From positions 62,001 to 126,000 of the forward strand of contig NZ_CAKAKL010000013.1 in the NCBI RefSeq assembly GCF_916619195.1: a stretch of DNA of 64,000 nucleotides, read 5' to 3'. Made by a program: the position numbers and the translations under genes. How positions within the stretch are numbered: position 1 is the stretch's first letter; each line of letters starts with the position of its first letter. The notes beneath the pieces were generated by a model, which saw nothing but the letters and a program-made list of their open reading frames with translations, was not told where the DNA came from and did not search any database. Positions 14,647 to 22,988 of this stretch are shown here, one piece after another. Source of the DNA: Inquilinus sp. Marseille-Q2685 (GTDB lineage: Bacteria; Pseudomonadota; Alphaproteobacteria; DSM-16000; Inquilinaceae).

Positions 14647-16740
14647 ATGGCGATCATCAACGGCACCGAGCAGGACGATGTCCTGACCGGCACCGAGACC
14701 GACGATTCGATCACCGGCTTCGGCGGCAACGACCGGATCACCGGCGAAGGCGGCGACGACATCGTCCAGGCCGGCAGCGGAGACGACACCGCGGCCGGCG
14801 GGGCGGGCGACGATTCGCTGACCGGCGGCAGCGGCAACGACGTGCTGGAGGGAGGCGCCGACGCCGACACCCTCGACGGCGGCACCGGCATCGATGTCGC
14901 CTCCTATGCCGGCTCCGCCGCCGCGGTCACGATCGATCTCGGCGCCGGCACGGTCGCGGGCGGCGACGCCGCGGGCGACACGCTGCGGGCGATCGAAGGC
15001 CTGATCGGCTCGGCCTTCAACGACCTGCTGACCGGCGACGCCGGCGCCAACACCCTGTCCGGCGGCGACGGCGACGATACGCTGCAAGGCGGGGCCGGCG
15101 CCGACCGGCTCGAGGGCGGCGCCGGGGTCGATACGCTGACCTATGGACGGACCCAGACCGGCGTCTCGGTCAGCCTGCTGCTCGGGACCGGCACCGGCGG
15201 CGACGCCGAGGGCGACAGCTTCAGCGGCATCGACCGGCTGATCGGCGGTTTCGGCGACGACAGGCTGGCCGGCGACGCCAGGGCGAATTTCGTGGACGGC
15301 TCGAACGGCGACGACGTCATCTACGGCCACAGCGGCGACGACCGGCTCGAGGGCGACTCCGGCGCCGACATCCTGGTCGGCGGCATCGGCGCCGACACGC
15401 TGGACGGCGGCGAGGCCGTGTTGGACAGAGACGTGGACTGGGCCTACTACCACACCAGCGCGACCGCGGTGACCGTCGACCTGGCGGCCGGAACCGCCAG
15501 CGGCGGCGATGCCCAGGGCGACACGCTGATCGGGATCGAGGCGGTGTACGGGTCGAGCCACGACGACGCCCTGACCGGCAGCGCCGACGGGGACCAGTTG
15601 AGAGGCGGGGCCGGGAGCGACACGCTCCACGGCGGCGACGGCCATGACGGGCTCGGCGGCGGCGACGGCGCCGACGATGTCTTCGGCGAGGCCGGGGACG
15701 ACACGCTCTGGGGCAATGCGGGAGCCGACACCCTGTCGGGCGGGGACGGACGAGACACGCTCGACGGCAGCGACGGGACCGACACCCTGCTCGGCGACGC
15801 CGGGAACGACACGCTCCGCGGCGGTGCGGCCGACGACATCCTGCGCGGCGGCGCCGACGACGACACGCTCGTGGGCGGCGCGGGGGCCGACCGGCTGGAA
15901 GGGGGTGACGGCAGCGATACGGCCGTCTATCTCACCTCGGCCGCCGCCGTGACGATCGACCTCGCGGCCGGGACCAGCTCGGGCGGCGAGGCCGAGGGCG
16001 ACACCTATGCCGGGGTCGAAAACATCATCGGCTCGAGCTTCGACGACGTCCTGTCCGGCGATGCCGGTGCCAACACGCTCAACGGCGCGGACGGGGACGA
16101 CCTGATCAACGGCCATGGCGGGAAGGACAACATCTTCGGCGGCGACGGCATCGACACGGTCACCTTCGCCGATTCCACAACCCGCGTGCTGATCCGGATC
16201 GACGACCATTCGTCCATTCTGACCAGCGAAGTCCGGGCCGCCGAGAACATCATCGGATCGGCCTTCAACGACACCATCCGCGGCAACGAGGCGGCCAACC
16301 GGCTGGAGGGCGGGGACGGAGCGGACTCGCTGGTCGGCGACAGCGGCGACGACACGGTGATCGGGGGCGGCGGAAACGACCGCGTGGAGGGTGAATACGG
16401 CGCCGATATCCTGACCGGCGGCGCCGGTGCCGACACCTTCCTCTATCGGTTCTACGGGGAGAGCACCGTCGCCGCCGCCGGCCGCGACCGGATCGAGGAT
16501 TTCTCCGCGGCCGATGGCGACACGATCAACCTGTTCGCCATCCATGCGGACGGCACACGGGGCAGCAGCTTCACCTTCACCGATGGCGGCGCCTTCACCG
16601 GCATCGCCGGCGAGCTGATCGTGGTCGCCGATGGCGGCGTGTCCACGGTCATGGGCGACCAGAACGGCGACCGGGTGGCGGACATGGCGATCGACGTGGT
16701 CACCGCCACCGCGCTGACCGCCGCCGACTTCGTGCTGTAA
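14647..16740 (+). CDS. RTX calcium-binding repeat protein
   Basis: 697 residues made almost wholly of glycine- and aspartate-rich RTX nonapeptides (G-G-x-G-x-D-x-L pattern), which fold into calcium-filled parallel beta rolls after export. There is no N-terminal signal peptide. The C-terminus (DRIEDFSAADGDTINLFAI, ending LTAADFVL) looks like the type I secretion signal seen in serralysins and related proteins, so export by a type I ABC system is expected. No protease, lipase or other catalytic domain is present. Longer modules recur about five times, each with a xxYxxSxxAVTIDLxxGT block. A GGAGGAAC ribosome site fixes the start. It is a likely surface or matrix protein; no secretion genes are adjacent. 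Confidence 0.88.
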   Translation: MAIINGTEQDDVLTGTETDDSITGFGGNDRITGEGGDDIVQAGSGDDTAAGGAGDDSLTGGSGNDVLEGGADADTLDGGTGIDVASYAGSAAAVTIDLGAGTVAGGDAAGDTLRAIEGLIGSAFNDLLTGDAGANTLSGGDGDDTLQGGAGADRLEGGAGVDTLTYGRTQTGVSVSLLLGTGTGGDAEGDSFSGIDRLIGGFGDDRLAGDARANFVDGSNGDDVIYGHSGDDRLEGDSGADILVGGIGADTLDGGEAVLDRDVDWAYYHTSATAVTVDLAAGTASGGDAQGDTLIGIEAVYGSSHDDALTGSADGDQLRGGAGSDTLHGGDGHDGLGGGDGADDVFGEAGDDTLWGNAGADTLSGGDGRDTLDGSDGTDTLLGDAGNDTLRGGAADDILRGGADDDTLVGGAGADRLEGGDGSDTAVYLTSAAAVTIDLAAGTSSGGEAEGDTYAGVENIIGSSFDDVLSGDAGANTLNGADGDDLINGHGGKDNIFGGDGIDTVTFADSTTRVLIRIDDHSSILTSEVRAAENIIGSAFNDTIRGNEAANRLEGGDGADSLVGDSGDDTVIGGGGNDRVEGEYGADILTGGAGADTFLYRFYGESTVAAAGRDRIEDFSAADGDTINLFAIHADGTRGSSFTFTDGGAFTGIAGELIVVADGGVSTVMGDQNGDRVADMAIDVVTATALTAADFVL

Positions 16741-16748
16741 TAGGACGA

Positions 16749-16778
16749 GGGCCCGGCAGGAGCCCGGGCCCTTCGTTC
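16749..16778 (+). terminator. Intrinsic terminator of the RTX gene
   Basis: GGGCCCGG at 16749-16756 pairs with CCGGGCCC at 16764-16771 around a 7-base loop, followed by TTCGTTCT, 8 bp after the stop codon. This is a strong GC stem with a modest T-rich tail. Confidence 0.7.
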
Positions 16779-16803
16779 TCCGGCCAGGGTGACGCGGCGC
16801 CCT

Positions 16804-17322
16804 TCAGGGCGGCGTGGCGTCCATGTCCATAAGACAGTCTCCCTGCTGGGGCAGCCTGAAGAACCGCTCCTTCGCGCCGCCGGAGCATGCCTCCATCGCC
16901 GACAGGGCCAGTATCGCGCGAACCGCGAACTCCGTCCTGCCATACAGTGCCATTGGCTTTATCTCATCCAATCCCGGCGAGGTCGGTGTCATTCCGGCCT
17001 TCGCCACGGCCTCGTCCAGAAACTTCCGCGTGCATTCCAGCATCATCCCCTTGATGCTGCCCGCGCCACATTGCCGGCCCTCGTCGGTCAGGCAGGTTTC
17101 CTTGATGCTGCGGGCCTTCAGGTCGGACAGCCACATCAGGAATTTCGACTGCTTGGCCGAGTACCCGTCCCGCTTGAGTTTCCGGACCAGCAGATCCCGC
17201 TGATCGCTGTATGAGTAGATCCGGCAATCCGAGGAGGGCGGCGGGGCCGCCACGGCGAGGCTGGCCAACCCGGCCAGCGCCATCAGAATCAGAAGCCCAC
17301 AGGTTGACGCACGCCCTATCAT
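16804..17322 (-). CDS. Small secreted six-cysteine protein, unknown function
   Basis: 172 residues. A signal peptide (CGLLILMALAGLASLAVA) is followed by a mature part of about 146 residues with six cysteines (in SDCRIY, KETC, RQCG, LECTR, EACSG and GDCLM), enough for three disulfides in the periplasm or outside. The mature region is mainly helical and basic, with KLKRDGYSAKQSKFLMWLSDLKAR. I recognise no family. The ATG at 17322 has GAGGGG upstream. Its 3' end meets the RTX gene's terminator, and dps lies downstream of its start on the same strand but behind its own terminator. Confidence 0.7.
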   Translation of the reverse strand: MIGRASTCGLLILMALAGLASLAVAAPPPSSDCRIYSYSDQRDLLVRKLKRDGYSAKQSKFLMWLSDLKARSIKETCLTDEGRQCGAGSIKGMMLECTRKFLDEAVAKAGMTPTSPGLDEIKPMALYGRTEFAVRAILALSAMEACSGGAKERFFRLPQQGDCLMDMDATPP

Positions 17323-17380
17323 GCCCCTCCCCTTCGCCCGGAGGGCCGATGGTCGGGAGATCCAATACCGGCCGCAACAG

Positions 17381-17411
17381 AAAAGGCCCGGACCAAGGGT
17401 CCGGGCCTTTC
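17381..17411. terminator. Bidirectional intrinsic terminator of dps
   Basis: GGCCCGGACC at 17385-17394 pairs with GGTCCGGGCC at 17398-17407. It is flanked by AAAA on the left and TTTCTT on the right, so on the minus strand the stem ends in TTTT, as expected 27 bp after the dps stop codon. It would also work on the plus strand. Confidence 0.8.
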
Positions 17412-17434
17412 TTCTGCAGACTGACCTTGGGTGA

Positions 17435-17884
17435 TTACGCCACGGTGGCGCGCAGCATCCAGGCGGTCTTGTCGTGATAGGTGATCCGGTCGGTCAGCAG
17501 GTCGACGGTCGAATCGTCGCCCGCCTTCTCGCCGACGGCCAGGGCGGCCTTGGCCTGCTCCGACAGCAGCTCGTGGCTCTTGGCCAGGTCCTTGACCATG
17601 GCGGTGCCGTCGAGCCCGTCCTTGGGCGACGACACCTTGGTCAGCTTGGAGAAGGCCTCGAAGCTGCCCGGCGCGTAGTCGCCGAGGGCACGGATCCGCT
17701 CCGCCACGTCGTCCACCGCCGCGAACAGCTCCTTGTACTGCTCCTCGAACATCAGGTGCAGCGAGCGGAACTGCGGGCCTTCCACGTTCCAGTGATAGTT
17801 CTGGGTCTTGATCTGGAGGGCGTAGGTATCGGCCAGCACCTGCTTCAGCGCGTCCACGACCGGCGTATTGGAGGCCTTGCTCAT
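17435..17884 (-). CDS. dps: Dps DNA-protection ferritin
   Basis: 149 residues, a typical short Dps. The helical segment QIKTQNYHWNVEGPQFRSLHLMFEEQYKEL carries the ferroxidase-site His, the second His, Asp and Glu of the family (N-Y-H-W-N-V, then H-x-x-F-E-E-x-Y). Dps forms a 12-subunit shell that oxidises and stores iron with peroxide and can bind DNA under stress. The N-terminal tail is short and has few lysines, so DNA binding may be weak. The ATG at 17884 has AGGAGAAGG just upstream. A GGAAC element 84 bp upstream may mark a general stress (EcfG-type) promoter. Confidence 0.92.
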   Translation of the reverse strand: MSKASNTPVVDALKQVLADTYALQIKTQNYHWNVEGPQFRSLHLMFEEQYKELFAAVDDVAERIRALGDYAPGSFEAFSKLTKVSSPKDGLDGTAMVKDLAKSHELLSEQAKAALAVGEKAGDDSTVDLLTDRITYHDKTAWMLRATVA

Positions 17885-17944
17885 CACCCTTCTCCTGCTT
17901 TTCGGAAGCGTTCCGGCCCGTCCCCCGGGCCGTTGCCACGGATT

Positions 17945-17973
17945 GGTAAATGGCCCTGATCCGGCGGAGTTCC
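17945..17973 (-). promoter_or_regulatory. Possible EcfG-type stress promoter of dps
   Basis: Reading the minus strand, GGAAC (17973-17969) is followed after 17 bp by ATTTACC. The alphaproteobacterial general stress consensus is GGAAC, 16-17 bp, then CGTT. The -35 element matches exactly and the -10 element only partly. Distance to the start codon is sensible, and dps is a common member of this regulon. Confidence 0.35.
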
Positions 17974-18096
17974 AATCGATCCGTCGGATCGGGACGATCA
18001 ACCCTCCTTATCGGAAAAAGCGGGTCGACTTCCACCTCTCATACGGGATAGGTGCGGACTCGGCCGGGGGCAGTTGCCCGGCGCTGCGGTAGCGGG

Positions 18097-19107
18097 TCAG
18101 GCCCAGTCGCGCCAGCGCGCGGCGATGCGGTTGCCGACCGACAGGCGCAGGTCCTGGATGCCGGTGTCGACCTCGCGGCTGGGATGCACCCGGTTGGTCA
18201 GCAGGGTCCAGGCGATGCCGCGGTCGAGGTCGATCCACAGCCCGGTGCCGGTGAAGCCGAGATGGCCGATGGTGCGCGGCGAGCACAGGCTGCCGCCCTT
18301 CCAGCCGGGATGGCGCCGTTCCCACCCCAGCGCGCGGCCGGGCGTCGTCTGCGGCGCGCACAGCTCGACCATCGCCGCCGGACTGAGCAGCCGGCCGCGC
18401 AGCAGCTCCAGCGCGAAGTCGAGCACGCCGCGGACGGTGCCGAACAGCCCGGCATGGCCGGCGGCGCCGCCGAGCGACCAGGCGTTCTCGTCATGCACCT
18501 CGCCGCGCAGCAGGCGATTGCGGACGGCGCAGACCTCGGTCGCCGCCGACTGCGCCGGGACCGGCGCGAAGCTGAGGCCGGTGCCGACCGGCAGCTGGTT
18601 GAAGGCCACGCCGCGCCAGCGTTCGACCACGAAGCCGAGCAGCATGTAGTTGATGTCGGAATAGACCGGCTCGGCCTTCACCGGCCAGTGCTTGCGGATC
18701 ACCGCGGCGCGGCGCTGTTCCGCCGGGCCGGGCCAGAGATAGATCCGCTCCTGCGCCGGCAGGCCGCTGGAGTGGTCGATCAGCCGGCGCAGCGGGATCG
18801 CGCCGTGCAGCGGCGCCGCGTCCGGCAGATGCTTGGCCAGCGGGTCGTCGAGGTCCAGCACCCCCTCCTCCACCAGCCGCAGGATCTCGGTCACCGTGAC
18901 GATGACCTTGGTCAGGCTGGCGAGGTCGAACCAGGTGTCGCGCTGCAGCGCCTCGGGCTTCGGCAGGGTGGTGGCAACGCCGCCCCAGCGGATGGCGCGC
19001 TGGCCGTCGGCGGTGGCGATGCCGAGCGCCGCACCCGGAATCCGGCCGTCCTCCAGGGCCAGGGCCACGGGAGCGAAGGCGTGATCGGCGAGGGTCTCGA
19101 GGCTCAT
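18097..19107 (-). CDS. Serine hydrolase of the beta-lactamase (class C/DD-peptidase) fold
   Basis: 336 residues without a signal peptide, so cytosolic. The nucleophile motif S-L-T-K follows DTWFDLA at about residue 64, and the second motif is Y-S-D at about 149 (with NYMLLG). The third is probably within GHLGFTGTGLW, in place of K-T-G. This is the beta-lactamase-related family that includes esterases and EstB-like proteins; beta-lactam resistance is not implied. The ATG at 19107 is used; a GTG at 19113 is possible. It is divergent from the TPP-enzyme gene by 135 bp. Substrate unknown. Confidence 0.85.
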   Translation of the reverse strand: MSLETLADHAFAPVALALEDGRIPGAALGIATADGQRAIRWGGVATTLPKPEALQRDTWFDLASLTKVIVTVTEILRLVEEGVLDLDDPLAKHLPDAAPLHGAIPLRRLIDHSSGLPAQERIYLWPGPAEQRRAAVIRKHWPVKAEPVYSDINYMLLGFVVERWRGVAFNQLPVGTGLSFAPVPAQSAATEVCAVRNRLLRGEVHDENAWSLGGAAGHAGLFGTVRGVLDFALELLRGRLLSPAAMVELCAPQTTPGRALGWERRHPGWKGGSLCSPRTIGHLGFTGTGLWIDLDRGIAWTLLTNRVHPSREVDTGIQDLRLSVGNRIAARWRDWA

Positions 19108-19242
19108 GGACACGGCTCGTCGGGGCGGACGGCGTCGTTAGAGCACGCGTCGGGCGGCCGGAGCAAGACCGGGCGGGTTGGACGGGCGCAAGGCGCGTGC
19201 TAGACCCACCCGGCAACGCCCATAAGAAACGGTCGCCATCAT

Positions 19243-20910
19243 ATGTCCCGCACCGCTGCCCGCGCCCTGGTCGACACCCTGCGCCTGAACGGCGTCGACA
19301 CCATCTTCTGCGTGCCGGGCGAGAGCTACCTGGCCGTGCTCGACGCGCTGCACGACGTGCCGGAGATCAGGCTGGTGGTGTGCCGCCAGGAGGGCGGCGC
19401 CGCCTATATGGCCGACGCCTATGCCAAGGCCACCGGCAAGCCCGGCATCTGCTTCGTCACCCGCGGCCCCGGCATCACCAACGCCTCGGTCGGCATCCAT
19501 GTGGCGCAGCAGGACAGCTCGCCGGTGATCGTGTTCATGGGCCAGGTCGGCCGCGACATGTTCGAGCGCGAGGCCTTCCAGGAGGTCGATGTCCGCAAGG
19601 TCTTCGGGTCAATGACCAAATGGGCGGCGCAGATCGACGACGCCGACCGGGTGCCGGAATTCGTCTCCCGCGCCTTCCACACCGCCACCTCCGGCCGGCC
19701 CGGCCCGGTGGTGCTGGCGCTGCCGGAGGACATGCTGGTCGAGGAGACCGACGCCCTGGACGCCCGCGCGGCCACGCCGGTCGAGACCGGCATCGGGGTC
19801 GAGGCCCTGGCCCGGCTGCGCGACCTGCTGGCCGAGGCGAAGCGGCCGCTGGTGCTGCTGGGCGGCGGCGGATGGAGCGCCCGGGCCCGTGCCGACATCC
19901 AGGCCTTCGCCGAGGCCTGGGAGGTGCCGCTGACCGTCTCCTTCCGCTGCCAGGACTATGTCGACAACGACCACACCCACTATGTCGGCGATGTCGGCAT
20001 CGGCCCGAACCCGAAGCTGGCCGAGCGGGTGAAGAGCACCGACCTGCTGGTGGTGCTGGGCGCCCGGCTGGGCGAGATGACCACCAGCGGCTACACCCTT
20101 CTCGACGTGCCGGTGCCGGCGCAGCGGCTGGTCCACATCCATGCCGGGGCGGAGGAGCTGGGCCGGGTGTACCAGCCCGAGCTGGCGATCAACGCCAGCT
20201 CCGCCGCCGTCGCCGCGGCCCTGGCCGGCCTGGCCCCGGCCGGCGACATCCAGGCCCGGCAGGACTGGGTGCGCGGCGCCCGCGCCGATTACGAGGCCTG
20301 GCAGCAGCCGGTGGTGTCCCCCGGCGCGGTGCAGATGTCGGAGATCGTGCGCTGGCTGGTCGGCCGGCTGCCGGCGGATGCCGTCATCTGCAACGGCGCC
20401 GGCAACTATGCCACCTGGTTCCACCGCTTCTACCGCTACCGCGGCTGGCGCACCCAGCTGGCGCCGACCAACGGCTCGATGGGCTACGGCGTGCCGGCCG
20501 GCGTCGCCGCCAAGCTGCAGCACCCGGAGCGGGTGGTGATCGCCGCCGCCGGCGACGGCTGCTTCCTGATGAATGGGCAGGAGCTGGCGACCGCGGCCCA
20601 GTACAACGCCGCCGTGGTGTTCCTGGTGATCGACAACGGCATGTACGGCACCATCCGGATGCATCAGGAGCGGGAATACCCGGCCCGGATCAGCGGCACC
20701 GACCTGAAGAACCCAGATTTCGCGCAGCTGGCGCAAGCCTATGGCGCCCATGCCGAGACGGTGGAGCGGACCGAGGAGTTCGCGCCGGCCTTCGAGCGCG
20801 CGGTCGCCGCCGGCCGGCCGGCGCTGATCTGGATCAAGCTGGATCCCGAGGCGATCACCCCGCGCGCCAGCCTGAGCCAGATCCGCGCGACGGCGCAGCA
20901 GAAGGGCTAA
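19243..20910 (+). CDS. Thiamine pyrophosphate-dependent enzyme (acetolactate synthase-like)
   Basis: 555 residues with the three-domain plan of the POX/AHAS family. The N-terminal PYR domain has IFCVPGESYLAVLDAL and CRQEGGAAYMADAYA, where the Glu activates TPP. The middle Rossmann domain has LLGGGGWSARARADI. The C-terminal PP domain has the TPP/Mg motif GDGCFLMNGQELATAA with N-G-M-Y-G. There is no regulatory subunit gene beside it, and the FAD-site residues of true AHAS are not evident, so a decarboxylase, carboligase or sulfoacetaldehyde-like role is as likely as branched-chain synthesis. It is convergent with azlD, stop codons overlapping by two bases. Confidence 0.87.
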   Translation: MSRTAARALVDTLRLNGVDTIFCVPGESYLAVLDALHDVPEIRLVVCRQEGGAAYMADAYAKATGKPGICFVTRGPGITNASVGIHVAQQDSSPVIVFMGQVGRDMFEREAFQEVDVRKVFGSMTKWAAQIDDADRVPEFVSRAFHTATSGRPGPVVLALPEDMLVEETDALDARAATPVETGIGVEALARLRDLLAEAKRPLVLLGGGGWSARARADIQAFAEAWEVPLTVSFRCQDYVDNDHTHYVGDVGIGPNPKLAERVKSTDLLVVLGARLGEMTTSGYTLLDVPVPAQRLVHIHAGAEELGRVYQPELAINASSAAVAAALAGLAPAGDIQARQDWVRGARADYEAWQQPVVSPGAVQMSEIVRWLVGRLPADAVICNGAGNYATWFHRFYRYRGWRTQLAPTNGSMGYGVPAGVAAKLQHPERVVIAAAGDGCFLMNGQELATAAQYNAAVVFLVIDNGMYGTIRMHQEREYPARISGTDLKNPDFAQLAQAYGAHAETVERTEEFAPAFERAVAAGRPALIWIKLDPEAITPRASLSQIRATAQQKG

Positions 20911-21233
20911 GCCCAGCCGGTCATCAGCATCAGCGATCCTGCCCCGGCGCTGACGCCGAGCAGGACGTTGCGGCGGAAAAAGAGGAACACGGCGAGGCCG
21001 AGCGCGGTGGCGCCGGCCCGCTCGGCCATCGAGGTCGCGGCCAGGGGGCCGGCCGGCAGCAGGATCATGCGCGCGATCAGCCCGGCCAGGATGGCGTAGG
21101 CGACGCAGCCGACCCAGTCGAGCAGCGCCCCGCCCTCGCGCACCCGGCCGGCGAGATAGACGCCGAGCGCCCGCCAGACATAGGTGGCGAGCGCGGCGCC
21201 CAGGAGCATCACCCAGGGCAGCGCGTCAGCCAT
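20907..21233 (-). CDS. azlD: AzlD-family branched-chain amino acid exporter subunit
   Basis: 108 residues with three to four membrane helices (LPWVMLLGAALATYVWRALGVYL, VAYAILAGLIARMILLP). Small size, the TYVWR segment and location directly after azlC identify AzlD, the small partner in a two-component exporter of branched-chain or other amino acids. Its ATG overlaps the end of azlC by 8 bp, showing translational coupling. It ends head-on against the TPP-enzyme gene. Confidence 0.88.
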   Translation of the reverse strand: MADALPWVMLLGAALATYVWRALGVYLAGRVREGGALLDWVGCVAYAILAGLIARMILLPAGPLAATSMAERAGATALGLAVFLFFRRNVLLGVSAGAGSLMLMTGWA

Positions 21234-21957
21234 GACGGCGCTTCCACATCCGGTCGGCCAGGAAGGCGGCGGTGCCGGCGATCATGCCGGTGGCCAGGAG
21301 GCCCCATTCCGGGTCGAGCCGGTAGAGCGGCGGCCCCAGCGCCGCGCCCAGCACCATGGCGCCGAGCCGGGCCCGGTTCCGCAGGTCCGCGGTCAGCACC
21401 AAGATGAAGTAGAGCGGGTTGAGGAAGACGAGCCCGAGCGAGACCGAGGCCGGCACCGCCGTGACCAGGTAGTACCCGGCCGCGGTCCAGGCGACGCAGG
21501 ACGCCCACAGCACGCCGGCGAAGCCGACGAAATAGGGCAGCCGCTGCTCCGGCGGCAAAGTCGGGCAGACCCTCATCCCCTGGACCCAGCCGGTGACGGC
21601 AACCAGGTGCGCGGCGGCGTAGTCCCACCAGCGCGGCCGGCCCGGCACGCGCAGCCCGGGCAGCAGCACCAGCGTCATCGGCAGCAACCGGACATTGACC
21701 AGCGCCACCGCCGCGACCATGGCCAGCAGCGAGGCGCCGACGGCATAGGCCTCGACCAGCACCATCTGGCCCGGCAGGGCCCAGCCGGTCAGGGTCGAGA
21801 GCAGGCCGACCGGCAGGCCGAGCCCGCTGGCCCGAACCAGCGAGCCGAAGCCGAGATAGGAGGCGCCGAGCACCAGGAGCGGCGCGCCGAGGACGTCCCG
21901 CGCGCCGCCGCGGAAGGCGGCGCGGGGCGAGTCGTAGGCGCGGATCGGGTCAGGCAT
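21226..21957 (-). CDS. azlC: AzlC-family branched-chain amino acid exporter
   Basis: 243 residues. After a soluble start (MPDPIRAYDSPRAAFRGGARDVLGAP), helices with LGASYLGFGSLVRASGL and GLLSTLTGWALPGQMVLVEAY match AzlC, whose small-residue helices and W-A-x-P-G-Q motif are conserved. With AzlD it forms the inner-membrane exporter. The ATG at 21957 starts before the conserved block; earlier in-frame ATGs would add unrelated arginine-rich sequence. A LysR gene lies 149 bp upstream on the same strand and probably governs the pair. Confidence 0.88.
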   Translation of the reverse strand: MPDPIRAYDSPRAAFRGGARDVLGAPLLVLGASYLGFGSLVRASGLGLPVGLLSTLTGWALPGQMVLVEAYAVGASLLAMVAAVALVNVRLLPMTLVLLPGLRVPGRPRWWDYAAAHLVAVTGWVQGMRVCPTLPPEQRLPYFVGFAGVLWASCVAWTAAGYYLVTAVPASVSLGLVFLNPLYFILVLTADLRNRARLGAMVLGAALGPPLYRLDPEWGLLATGMIAGTAAFLADRMWKRRHG

Positions 21958-22106
21958 GGAGTCGCTTTTAGGACGGCGCTCCGGCCCGCCGGCATGCCGA
22001 TCCGGCATGGAGGGTCTGCGGCACGGCGCCGCCGGAACGGATCGGGATCGCTGCCGTTGAGTCGGCATCATGCAGACGCGAACCCCAGGCTGATCCCGTG
22101 TCGCGC

Positions 22107-22988
22107 CTAGGCGAGATCCAGCATGTCGAGAAAGGCCTCCACCGCCTTGCTGCGGTAATGGTCCGGATGGCGCAGCACGCGGAAGCGGCGGGCCGGGAAC
22201 GGCGGATCCAGTTGATGCAGCGTGCCGAAGCGCAGCCCCGATTCGACCGCCAGGCTGGACAGCACCCCCGCCCCCGCCCCGGCCTCGATCGCCGCCCGCA
22301 CCGCCTCGTTGCTGGCGAGCTCCAGCGCCACCGGCAGCGTGGCGGGATCGACGCCGAGCCGCCCAAGCGCCGACTCGAACACCTGGCGGGTGCCGGAGCC
22401 GCGCTCGCGCAGCACCCAGGGGCTGTCGGCGAAGCGGGCCGGTGCGACCACCCTGTCCCCGGCCCAGGGATGGCCGGTCCCGACCACCAGCACCAGCCGG
22501 TCGCCCGGCACGCCGGCGTGCTCGAAGCCGGCGAGGTCGAGATCGCCCTCGACGAAGCCGATATCGGCCCGGCCCTCGCGCACCGCCTCGGCCACCTGGG
22601 TGGTGTTGCCGATGGTGAGGTCGAGTTGCAGCCCCGGATGCGCCGCCCGGAACCGGTGCATCAGCGACGGCAGCCAGTAGTTGCCGATGGTCTGGCTGGC
22701 GTGCAGCGCCAGCATGCCGCGGCGCAGCCCGGACAGATCGTCGAGCGCGCGCTCGGCCAGGGCCGCGCGGGCCAGCACCGCCCGCGCCTCCGGCAGGAAG
22801 GCGGTGCCGGCGTCGGTCAGGGCGATGCCGCGGCCGACGCGGTGGAACAGCTTGGTGGCGTGGCGCGCCTCCAGCGCCTGGATCGCGGCGCTGGCGGCGG
22901 ACTGGGTCAGATTCAGCGCTTGCGCCGCACGGGTGACGTGCAGATGCTCGGCGACGGCGACGAAGATCCGGAGCTGCTCCAGGGTCAT
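22107..22988 (-). CDS. LysR-family transcriptional regulator (CysB/CbbR-like type)
   Basis: 293 residues. Helix-turn-helix at residues about 2-60 (LEQLRIFVAVAEHLHVTRAAQALNL, TQSAASAAIQALEARHATKLF). Effector domain from about residue 90 (LALHASQTIGNYWLPSLMHRF), in the style of the CbbR/YeiE group. It stands upstream of azlC-azlD on the same strand, and LysR partners are often seen with azlCD, so control of amino-acid export is a fair inference. A 643-bp gene-free stretch lies between its start and prkA. Confidence 0.88.
   Translation of the reverse strand: MTLEQLRIFVAVAEHLHVTRAAQALNLTQSAASAAIQALEARHATKLFHRVGRGIALTDAGTAFLPEARAVLARAALAERALDDLSGLRRGMLALHASQTIGNYWLPSLMHRFRAAHPGLQLDLTIGNTTQVAEAVREGRADIGFVEGDLDLAGFEHAGVPGDRLVLVVGTGHPWAGDRVVAPARFADSPWVLRERGSGTRQVFESALGRLGVDPATLPVALELASNEAVRAAIEAGAGAGVLSSLAVESGLRFGTLHQLDPPFPARRFRVLRHPDHYRSKAVEAFLDMLDLA

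Noticed and set aside
14581-16545. 654-codon minus-strand frame opposite the RTX gene
   Set aside because: A periodic Val/Ala/Gly frame produced by the RTX nonapeptide repeats on the other strand.
14647-16740. The repetitive stretch read as a CRISPR array or tandem DNA repeat
   Set aside because: Repeats are degenerate at the DNA level, have no unique spacers and stay in a single coding frame; they are protein repeats.
18097-19107. Calling the serine hydrolase a beta-lactamase resistance gene
   Set aside because: There is no signal peptide and the K-T-G motif is replaced; the fold is shared by many esterases and peptidases.
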